Source: Vermamoeba vermiformis (lineage: Eukaryota; Tubulinea; Echinamoebida). Taken from it: DNA of 64,000 bases. The stretch lies in assembly GCA_045837725.1 (NCBI GenBank), contig JBEWZL010000121.1:388256-452255 (forward strand), written 5' to 3'. The position numbers were made by a program, and so were the translations under genes. The notes under the pieces were generated by a model that worked only from the letters and a program-made list of their open reading frames with translations, did not search any database and was not told the DNA's origin. Below, piece after piece: positions 12,267 through 21,799 of this stretch. Numbering within the stretch: position 1 is the stretch's first letter; every line of letters starts with the position of its first letter.

Positions 12267-14119
12267 ATGGAAGTAAGTGCGCTAATTTATCAATAAAAAT
12301 CATAATTTTTATTTCGATAATTAATTAAATAAATCTAAGCTTATTTCCGATTTTATGCGTAAAAATTTTTTGATCAAACAAAATAAAATATTCTAATACG
12401 GTATTTATCTGTTAGGCCGATCCTGCACCTACCAACTTACAAAATGTTAACGAGAGCACGCCTCTTTTAGTTCCGGCAATTAATACAGAAGCGGATCCAG
12501 AACTGCAACCAATAATTGGTTTCAGACCAGCCCCGAAGGCTCGCGTGCGCAGCTTAGATGTATTTAGAGGAATTACTATAGTCGGAATGATACTAGTTGA
12601 TAATCAAGGCGAACTAATGAACAAAGACAAGCACATTCTGTGGCCGATCGACGAATCTGCTGTAAGTGCTAGACTCAGTTTAGATTACACAATAGGCTAA
12701 TTATATTGTAGTGGAATGGCTTGAGACCTAGCGATTGCGTATTTCCGTTTTTCTTATTCATTATGGGCATGGCCGTAGCTTTTGCGTTAAAACGAGAGGA
12801 TCCGAAAAAACTTGGCAGTACGTCTTTACTTAACAACCTCCATAAATTAAAGCTAACATATTTATAGCATGGCTAAGAGTACTAAGAAGATTTCTAATCT
12901 TGTTTGCCGTTGGTATATTTTTCAATTTGTTTGGCAGCAAGTTCAATTTTGCTCATTTTCGCATTCCTGGGTACGTATGAATACGATTCTATTCATATCA
13001 TAATATGCTCATACGTCTATAGAGTACTTCAACGCATCGCTGTATGCTACACATTGGTCTCTATCATTTATTTAGCTATTCCCGTATTTTTGGGCCGTCT
13101 GGCTGTTATCTTAGGCATGACGGGGCTCTATTTAGGCATTATATATGGCTATCCAGTGCCTGAATGTGGACGCGCTATTTTAACACCCGCGTGCAATGCT
13201 GCTGGTCATATTGACCGCGCGGTATTTGGTCCAAATTATATGATCAAACCAACGGATCCAGAAGGCGTTTTATCCACTTTAACAGGTAAATGTCGATACA
13301 TTAATACGACGTAATTCAAATCGATATACAATAAGTCAATACAAGCATAATGAACTCTCGCGCAAGATCCGGATCTTTTTTTTATCAGATGTATTTTGTT
13401 GAGGTAAATACTAATGATCGTTTTATTATCGTAGCCACCCTCACTACATTCTTGGGCCTATGCTTCGGTCTGATTATGAACAAATTCAAAGACCGCAGAC
13501 CTACAGTTCCGTCATTCCTAGACACCGAGGACGAGAAGCGAGTGAAGCAGACAGCAGTTGAAGAGAGCAATTTGGACACGTTGAAGTGGTGGGTGGTATT
13601 AGCGACTTGCCTAGTCATATTCCCAGTCTTGTTGGAGATCAAGTTGCCCATCTTCGCCTTCAACAAAAAATTATGGTCGTTCACATTCGCGTTGATTACA
13701 GCAGGTATCGCTGGCCTAGTGCTATCATTGTGCTTCTTTTTTGTCGATGTTATCGACTATTTCCTCGAAAAAAGAGGCAAAAAAGTTGTGGATGTGATCA
13801 TCGCGCCGTTCTTATGGCTTGGAATGAACTCGCTGCTTATATTCTTGGCAATGATATTGTTAGAGATCTTATTGATGGTATGTATTGCATTATTGATGTC
13901 GATTTTAAGGCTAATAAGGCTTTTTAGAGCATTTTCCATGTGGATCTGGACGATCAAGGCACTACGCAGTCATTATGGGCTTATTTATACGAAAATGGTT
14001 TCCATTCATGGATCCCTAGCGCACCATGGGCCTCACTAGTCTTCTCACTCGCGCATTTGTTGTTATGGCTTGGAGTTGCTGCCCTTTGCTATTTTAGGAA
14101 ATTTTTCCTCAAGATCTAA
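12267..14119 (+). CDS. HGSNAT/YeiB-like multi-pass acyltransferase
   Basis: Seven exons: 12267-12272 (only ATGGAA), 12416-12661, 12712-12817, 12868-12970, 13023-13285, 13435-13877, 13928-14119; 452 aa. It matches heparan-alpha-glucosaminide N-acetyltransferase-type membrane proteins. The signature RVRSLDVFRGITIVGMILVDN is followed by WNGLRPSDCVFPFFLFIMG, then several hydrophobic helices, and a C-terminal WLGMNSLLIFLAM helix block typical of the family. In HGSNAT the family transfers acetyl from cytosolic acetyl-CoA across the lysosomal membrane to glucosamine. Two oddities stand out. The luminal N-terminal domain of animal HGSNAT is absent, as in bacterial and plant relatives. The family His just before WNG (pattern H-[SA]-x-WNG) reads Glu here (DESAWNG). 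The first coding exon is only six bases long, supported by phase and the gap to the conserved motif. Confidence 0.75.
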
Positions 14120-14564
14120 AAAAAGGATCCTGAGGCCAACAAACGGTCAGTGTACATTTTAAACTTATTTTTAAATAAATTTTGTCGAGTTAACAATAAC
14201 CGCTGCATCATTGCGGTGAAGGCAAGTTGGATCCCGGGCAGTACAAGGTAACAAAAATACTTCTTCTTTCTAACGTTCATGAAATGGAATTAGAATCGAC
14301 TTTAAACATTCAACATGATAATATTATTACTCTACGCAAAATTTTAATGCCAACAATCTAATCGAAAGCAAGAATTAGTCTTTATAATTATTGAATTTTT
14401 AAAAATAATACTATGCACTGGCAGATATTTTAAACAGCCTAATTATAATATTCAATTGTGTATATAATATACAAATTATTTAAACGGCGGTAATAGATTA
14501 AAGGCTAAAAATTCAATTTCAGCGCCACCAAGGAAATTTTTACTACACTAGCAACAATAATAAT
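14120..14564. other. AT-rich intergenic stretch
   Basis: No gene is seen. It holds the 3' flank of the HGSNAT-like gene and the upstream region of the actin-related gene. There are A/T-rich runs and no recognisable RNA gene. Confidence 0.4.
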
Positions 14565-16236
14565 ATGGCAGAAGAAGTACAAACCGGCTTTGTGATCGAT
14601 AATGGAGCTGAATTTACGCGAGCTGGGTTCTCGGGGGATCCGATGCCGAGAGCTGTTTTGCCTACAGTCGTGGGACAACGCCGACATAATGGTATAATCG
14701 GGTCAGAGGATAAACAACATTGTAAGTATCATTTTAATTATTTTTTGCTTCGACGGGTATTTCATCAACGCATCTAACTTAACTTTATTTTAGATGTGGG
14801 CGATGATGCTGAGAGTCACCGAGGAATCCTTAATTTAAGCTTCCCTATGCATAGAGGTAACTTTACAATATTTCTTTGCTCTTACTAATTGGTAGTATTA
14901 ATATAGGGCTTATAAATAATTTCGACGACATGCAGCGGATCTGGCATAACATCTTTTACGAACAACTCAAGCTCAACGTATTTGACGCACCGACTATAAT
15001 GACCGAGTCACCTTTAGCACCTGCAGCGCAGCGCGAGAAGACTACTGAAGTCATGTTTGAGTACTTCAGCTCCCCTGCCTTTTTCATGAAAGACACTGCT
15101 TCATTTGCTATTTTTAGCTCGGGCCATGACTCGGGCGTGTTAGTGGAGTCGGGTACGATACGATATTGCCTTATTCGGAATATACTGATGCGCTCGTACT
15201 GATATTTTATCGTGCGAAGGTGCTGGTACGACGACCGTGGTGCCGTTTTATAAGAACAATATTATTAAGTCTGCTATTGTGAGCATGGACATTGGCGGTG
15301 AAGATTTGACCGCTTACCTTGTCAAATCATTGGCTAATAAGAAGTAAGTCTATAATAATCATTTTAGTGGTACGAAAAAAAAACTGTTATAGCAATGGTA
15401 TTTATCGCTCTTTTAATTATTATAGCATTGACTTAACAAATACTGTCGGTCAAGCACTAGCGGGCGCCTATAAACAAAAGCATTGCTTTGTGGCGCTGGA
15501 TCCAACTACTCAACAGCCTCAGACTGTCACTGTTGAGCTACCGACAGGAGAAATTGTACAAATAAGTACGTACTTATTTACATATATAGTTAGATTATTT
15601 CTTTTTTTAAGTACAATCAAACTGGAAAGTATTGTTCCGTAAGAGAAATCAAAGCGGATCTACTGGGCTTTAATTTATTAATATTCAGTGAAATTATTCA
15701 TATCGGTAGTATTTTGAACATTAATAGTGTTATGATTGCTATATTAGATCTAAGTTCCAATTTTTCTTGACTTTTTTTTTTATCAAATTTATTTCTTCCG
15801 TTCAACTACTAACACGGTACAAATAGCCGATGAGCTGCATACAGTGCCTGAAGTGTTGTTTCAACCACCACTGCTCGGTGTTGAATGCGATGGTGTTCAT
15901 CAACTGATCTGCAGTGCGATCAAGAAGACAGATCCGGCCATTCAGTCCAAGCTCTGGAAGACTATTATATTATCTGGCGGCAACACGTTGTTCAACGGCT
16001 TCGAACAACGGCTGCAAAAAGAATTGACGCCATTAGCGCACGCCCCACCAGAGAGGCAGATCCGCGTGATTGCAGAGCCTAACCGCAAATACCTGCCATA
16101 CAGCGGTGCCTCGATGATTGCGTCGCTCGAGTCATTTCAACAGTTTTGGGTCACAAAAGAGGAGTACGATGAGAATGGGCCGGGCATCATGGCTACGCGA
16201 CAGGAGTCCGTCGATAATGAGTTTAGTACCGCTTAA
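14565..16236 (+). CDS. Divergent actin / actin-related protein
   Basis: Six exons: 14565-14721, 14794-14856, 14907-15152, 15220-15343, 15426-15565, 15827-16236; 379 aa, the length of conventional actin. It aligns with actin end to end: GFVIDNGAEFTRAGFSGD (phosphate loop 1), GDDAESHRGILNLSFPMHRG, FDDMQRIWHNIFYEQL, VESGAGTT (phosphate loop 2), SMDIGGEDLTAYL, KTIILSGGNTLFNGF and YSGASMIASLESFQQFW. Compared with actin, both nucleotide loops are altered. DNGSGMCKAGF is DNGAEFTRAGF, and DSGDGVTH is ESGAGTTT, losing the second-loop Asp. The C-terminus is extended by an acidic tail (MATRQESVDNEFSTA) in place of the actin KCF end. It fits no canonical Arp class clearly; some blocks resemble Arp1. The fifth intron is the longest (261 bp). 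Confidence 0.85.
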
Positions 16237-16533
16237 CATGTTGTATATCATTTATTAATATAAGTCAAATGCTTAGTAGTGGATAAATATTGCTAGTAAA
16301 GCACTATTAGATCTTGCGCCACTGTAATGAATATCAGTACTGGCCGTAAATCCGTTTCTTTTGCACCATCCTTTTAAAATAAGACTATTATATGTATAAA
16401 TATAGTGAGATGTCTGTAGTTCAACAGTTTTTGTTCGCTCTTGCCGGCAAGTCTTGAGTTAAAATCAATTTCAATATTTTTTCGAATATTTTCGAGTCAA
16501 CCGACTAGTGTAATACAACAAAGTAATAACAAT

Positions 16534-18862
16534 ATGGCCGACAAGCCTCAATTAACCTTGCTGCACTTTAATGATGCCTATCATATTGAACCGCGCGATA
16601 AAGAACCTGTGGCTGGTGGTGCAAGGTAAATAATAATTTTTAATTACTTTATAATTATTATTGTAATATTATTTGCGACGATCAAACGAATACTCCTCAA
16701 ATCCAGAAAATTTGAAATAATATCTTTGTTTTAGATTCGTTACCGCCGTTCGTCAATACAAAGAAGAAAATCCATTAATAATATGCAGCGGTGATTTATT
16801 CAATCCCTCGCTTAGTAAGTGATCTAATGCTCAAGTCGGGTGATCTAAATTTTTAAAAATAATTTTAAATTTCCAGTGAGCACCGTATTTAAAGGCCGAC
16901 AAATGGTTCCAGTGTTAAATGAGGTAATTTAATTATATTAATATTAATATTGCTTGATATTAACAATGAACAGATTGGCATCCATTACGCGGTGGTTGGA
17001 AATCACGACTTTGATTTTGGAATTGACAATTTGAACAAATTAATTAAGCAAACTAAATTCGAGTAAGTAATAATAAAATCAACACTAATAATCACGATGT
17101 AGAGCGGATCTGACGGAAATTCTAGAATTTGCAACAAATACTAATCCTTAAATTTAAGATGGTTATTATCGAATGTCGTAGATACTAAGGGCGAACAATT
17201 AGTGAGCACTATTCGTTCAAAAGTTGTGGATTGGAACGGCGTTAAAGTTGGCTTGATGGGCCTCGTGGAAGAAGAATGGCTCGTGACCCTCAACATTGAC
17301 GTCACTCAATTGAAGTACACAGGTATGATATAGACGCCTATAATATATTGTTCTAATATAGGTCTCGGCTATGTATTAGATTTCGTTACTGAAGGCCGAA
17401 AACTCGTGCAAGAACTTAAATCCCAGGGTGCTGAAGTCATCCTCGCCGTGACTCACATGCGCGTACCTAACGACACCAAACTCGCTGAACAAGTTGAAGG
17501 CATCGATGTCGTATTGGTAAGAGTCCTATTATAATGATACTTTACTATCTGAACCTGGTCCCGTGTCACTGTAGCTCTTGATGATGTCACTTGGATCTCA
17601 CTTTGTGATATTCTAGGGCGGTCATGATCATCACTACGAGATTAAAGAAGTCAATGGCACATTGATCGTTAAATCGGGCACTGATTTCAGACAATTGACC
17701 AAAGTTGATCTGTTCAAGAAACCACGCGAGGAGTTGAAAGACATGAAGAACTATACCTTCAAAACCACCACCATTGATATTGTTGGCAGCATTCCTGAGG
17801 ACCCGAAGACGAAACAAATTGTCGATGGATTTGACGAGCAGTTCCGTGCACGAATGGACAAAATCATCGCGCAAGCTGAGGTCAAACTGGATGCGTCAAA
17901 CGAAGCTGTCAGAACTCGCGAGTCTAACGTCGGTACGTACATTATTTGTATTGTATTAACATATATATTAACAATTTTGAAGGTAATTTGGTCTGTGATT
18001 GCATGTGCCGAGAATTGAACGCGCAAATTGCCATTTTGAGTAAGTGACATTTAGCAATAAAAACTCCGTGTCTAATGATTTTTAGACGGTGGAACAATTA
18101 GATCTGACGATACCTATGGCCCTGGACCTATTACCGTAAAAGGCAAGTTCTTGTTAAAATTTCTAACGTCGTACTTACGGTCTCAAACCAGATCTGCTCT
18201 CGCTCTTTCCCTTCGAAGATATTTGCGTGGTAATTAAAGTTAGCGGCAGTGATGTTATTAAAGCTCTTGAGAACGGCGTTAGGTAACATTAATATCGTTC
18301 ATTATTAATATAAGAAGTATGCTAATGTATCCTTTGATGCAGCCAGTACCCCAAGTTCGAAGGTCGATGGCCGCAAGTCTCTGGCATTAACTTTGAATGG
18401 GACCCGACCAAACCACCAGGCAGTCGTATTGTCAGTGTTACTTTCGGCGATAAGCCTCTGGATCCGAACTCTGAGTACACGCTCTGCACCAAGTCTTACA
18501 TGACGCAAGGCAAGGACGGATATGACATGTTGATGAACAAGCCGATGATTGTCGATGAAGAGAATGGACTGTTGATCTCGACAATGATGCGCAATTACTT
18601 TAGAAAGTTGTGCGTGGTCAATGCATTGAGCGAGCATTTGAACTTGAAGAAAGACGTCGTGTCAACTTGGAAACAATTTGCAAAGGACAAACACCACGAG
18701 CACGAGCAACAAAAGGCTGCCGCTGCCGCTCCATCAAGCGAGAATCAAACGAGCATTAAAGAATTGTTGGGCTTGTCTAATAAGTACTTGGATCGAGCGC
18801 ACCATTGCCCGATCATTAATGTTACTGAACAAGGACGCATTAAGATGGTTCAAAATAAGTAA
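16534..18862 (+). CDS. 5'-nucleotidase family metallophosphoesterase
   Basis: Eleven exons: 16534-16625, 16735-16814, 16877-16923, 16974-17062, 17159-17322, 17362-17516, 17617-17932, 17983-18039, 18086-18142, 18192-18282, 18343-18862; 555 aa. The N-terminal calcineurin-like domain has the metal motifs LHFNDAYHI, CSGDLF, VGNHDFDFG, VTHMR and GGHDHH. The C-terminal substrate domain has VCDCMCRE, NGGTIRSD, LLSLFPFEDICVV and KSYMTQGKDGYDML. The family removes phosphate from nucleoside monophosphates or related esters. There is no signal peptide or GPI tail, so a cytosolic location is likely. The first motif has an extra residue (D-A-Y-H rather than N-D-x-H). Intron 9 (18143-18191) starts with GC, not GT: AAAG|GCAAGT, and the protein reads through correctly only with that donor. 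Confidence 0.88.
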
Positions 18863-18966
18863 TTAATATTACTAATAAACTAATGTACCTTTATTTACAA
18901 ATATAAAGCCTAAAGATCAGCAGATCAAGGTTTATTCGAATCCGAAAACCAAAACTCCGATCCGAT

Positions 18967-20085
18967 CTACACCTTGGAAGACAACTCGCTGTAAACTTTA
19001 CCATTTACAGTAGTAGTGCTGGCACTAGTCTTGCCTTCGAGCATGAGACGGCGAGTGTGCACGATCGAGAGCACGAAGATGGCAAGGTTGAGACCAAAAG
19101 TCCATAACGAGATGCCCCAAGCAATGAATGGGGCGGTGATCTCGAGGGGCGAGGGGCTCTTGACGCCCGTGCGTGCTTGTTGAGTGCGTGAGTTAGCGGG
19201 ATCTGACTCGCGTTGATTGGTCTCTTGCTCGTTGTTAGTGTTTTGACCAGGACGACCAGGGCGACCGTGGCGAGGACCTTGGTGATCACGCTGTTGTTGC
19301 TCATTGTCACCTTGACGAGGCTCTTGGTCATTGTTGTCGTCACGTGGATCTTGACCTTCGTGACCACCAGGATGGCCGTGATGACCAGGGCGACCAGGGC
19401 CACCAGGGAAACCAGGACCACAGTGACCGGGGCGACCAGGACCGCCAGGACCGCCGGGGAAAGGAGGCAAGTCGCCAGGGAAGGGTGGGAGTTCACCAGG
19501 GCCAGGGAAAGGAGGCAGATACGCAGGGAGAGGAGGACACTCGCCTGGACCACCAGGACCACCAGGGCCATGAGGACGAGGAGGACGTTGACCTGGACCA
19601 CCGGGACCGTGAGGATGAGGAGGACGATCGCTGCCTGGAGCGAAAGTAGGGAACTCATCCGAAGGCAGGTTGTATTGAGTACGAGTCTCGTCTTCATTGG
19701 GCAAGTTGGTTCTGTTGCCCGTGGAATATCGTCCGGGAGCAACAAACAAATGGAACAATAAAAAGGTGAAACCAACGGCGCGCAAGATCGTGTTGACACC
19801 AGAGACTGAAAATTCCAAATAAAATTATTAACATAATCTAATAATTATTATAAACCAAGTATGGTACTTACAGACTGATGAAGTGATCAGGCTCTTTTTG
19901 CCGTATTTTTTCGCCGCGGTAACAGCCATAATCGAAACAGCCAAGTCACCGAAAGAGGTGAAGTCAAATAATATCAAGGCAGGCAACATAGAAACAACTG
20001 CTATAATAGCAAATGATGAGGTAGCAATGCTTACGCCCATTAGGAACAGGCCGACTCCAAACAGGCCTTCAGATCGAATAGTCAT
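18967..20085 (-). CDS. Pro/Gly-rich tetraspan membrane protein
   Basis: Two exons, 19872-20085 and 18967-19805; 350 aa. Exon 1 encodes two hydrophobic helices (around residues 8-30 and 35-55). Exon 2 begins with a third (TILRAVGFTFLLFHLFVA). A long loop of about 190 residues follows, rich in Pro, Gly, His and Arg in the order PPHPHGPGGPGQ, PPFPGDLPPFPGG, then GRPGHHGHPGG, turning acidic and polar (Asp/Glu/Gln/Asn). The fourth helix (ISLWTFGLNLAIFVLSIVH) precedes a short cytosolic tail. I do not recognise the family. The topology resembles MARVEL or tetraspanin-like proteins but no signature residues are present. The loop is encoded by a GC-rich imperfect repeat that differs from the AT-rich surroundings. 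Confidence 0.7.
19243..19640. repeat. GC-rich imperfect tandem repeat coding GPGG/PPFPG units
   Basis: Runs of CCAGGACCACC / CCAGGGCGACC-like units (9-18 bp steps, irregular) lie inside the coding exon of the Pro/Gly-rich membrane protein. They read as collagen-like but not strictly Gly-x-y. This is coding low-complexity DNA, not a spacer array. Confidence 0.6.
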
Positions 20086-20262
20086 CTTTGCTTGCTATTC
20101 TTGGACTACCTTTGTTCGTTGAATAACATTAACCGTGTAAAGAGCTATTTATATTCTCTCTTTCCACGTGTATGCGTTATGGTATGGTATGCATTTAGAA
20201 AAACGGAAATTTGGTAGGATCTGTATGAGCACGTGCGTTACATTTATTTTAGATATGAGGAT

Positions 20263-21311
20263 TTAATAATCCACACCAGACCAATTCAAATCGACATTTT
20301 GACCACATTGCTTAACATCTCCAGAGAATTGCTTGATGGTCGGGAAGGTCCATCCGCCGAAAGCGCGGAAGTCATCAACTGTACGAGCAGTGTATGAGCT
20401 TTAAATCACATATATATTGATGGTATGTACTTACAGTTTTGTTTGCCGTCATAGCGAGCATACCAAAGGGGGAACTCGCCGCCGTGGGCCCAGTCCAGAC
20501 CCATGATCTGCTGCCATTGATACAAGCTAGTGTAAATGCCAACATTGTAGCCTATGGTACGATCATATAAGGCTCGATACCTATTACACAATGATATGCT
20601 TGATATGCGTACCTTTGTTAACAGTGGCCTCGACGAGCTCGTCAAAGAAGGCTCTGTTCTTGGTTTGATCTTTGTTCCAGAATTTCAACTCCTAATAATC
20701 AGTTTAGAATAGGCATGTTGGTATTATTATAGACACAAACCTCGATATCGAGCCACATGGTATTGAATATAACTTGATTTGTGTTAAGGTACGTGTACAT
20801 CTCTTCAACTTGATCAGTGGCAGATTTAGAGCAGAGAGGGCAAGGGAACATGTAGAGATCAACCTGAGGCATATCTATTGAATGTTAGTCTTTGTATATC
20901 GTAAATCATCGCAATCCAACGTACTAGCAGCTTGGGCACTAAAAAAAGAATAATATCAGAAACTGAATCCAGTACGGAAGAAATTATCTCGCAGTATTAG
21001 GCTTACTTCGCAACAGTTTGAGCAGCATTAACGTCGGGCTTGCCATTGCTCTGGTAGGCCTGCAAAAAACGTATGATTAGTACGCGTACCGCGATTTTTT
21101 GGGTAGATCCGTTTTGGCTCGTAAGAAACGAGTCTTAATTTAATTCCTTATTATTATTAGTACATACTCTAACACCAGCGAAAGTATATCCCGAGGCGAC
21201 AAAGCATTCGAATACTTTTTGAGAGGTGGGCTGGCTAACATCCATACCTAAAGTAGCCGCCATGGCGATGGTGGCCATGCCGAGTACTAAGCAAGCAACT
21301 GCAACCTTCAT
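20263..21311 (-). CDS. GH25-family lysozyme, secreted
   Basis: Seven exons: 21168-21311, 21007-21059, 20925-20938 (14-bp microexon), 20741-20874, 20613-20691, 20435-20551, 20263-20378; 218 aa. A cleavable signal peptide (KVAVACLVLGMATIAMA) leads into TLGMDVSQPTS, the GH25 start with its catalytic Asp. AGVRAYQSNG follows, then the second acidic cluster WLDIEE. Later come GYNVGIYTSLYQWQQIMG, PLWYARYDG, FGGWTFPTIKQFSGDV and a C-terminal DLNWSGVDY. The order and spacing fit the lysozymes of amoebae and nematodes that cleave bacterial peptidoglycan. It is likely a digestive or defence enzyme of a bacterivorous cell. All phases agree, including across the microexon. Confidence 0.9.
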
Positions 21312-21799
21312 AGTAGTGTTATGTTGTACTAGAGTGAAGTAATCGGTACAAATAAAAATTTTGTCGAGCCCGAAAGTCGATCCTTTTTTTTTTTGACGCA
21401 GGGCATTCTGCTAAGTTTCAACCTGCTTTGTAGCAACATATCTTATGTTTGAATTAAGGTTAGACTCTAGGCCGAGTTATGCCAGAACGATGATGAAAAG
21501 CCACAGATTGGCTGCCTGTAACGGCTAGTTCCTTAGAAAAGATTTTCAACGATTGGTAATTAAAGATAGGCATCAAAATTTACTATTTTAATTAATTTAC
21601 CGAGCAACTGTTCAATTAAAGTTCGCTAGTAATTTAGTTGAGTTTTAGATTAATTTTCTTCGTGCAACCAAAAAACGTAAAATTCAGTCGCAATAATCAA
21701 TATTATTATTTGTCGAAAGCGTCAACCATACGAATTAATTTACCAAATACGAAAGTACTTTTTGACAGATTAGATTCGATTCCACAGTTATTAATCAAT
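21312..21799. promoter_or_regulatory. Divergent upstream region, lysozyme and glycosyltransferase
   Basis: 488 bp between the divergent starts of the lysozyme (-) and the GT4 enzyme (+). It contains a T-run near 21385 and an AT-rich tract near 21560-21650. No clear element was recognised. The reading frame of the glycosyltransferase stays open upstream of its first ATG to about 21638 but has no earlier ATG. Confidence 0.35.

Noticed and set aside
19243-19640. CRISPR-like or satellite array.
   Set aside because: Units are irregular, there are no unique spacers, and the stretch is in frame as a Pro/Gly-rich loop of a membrane protein.
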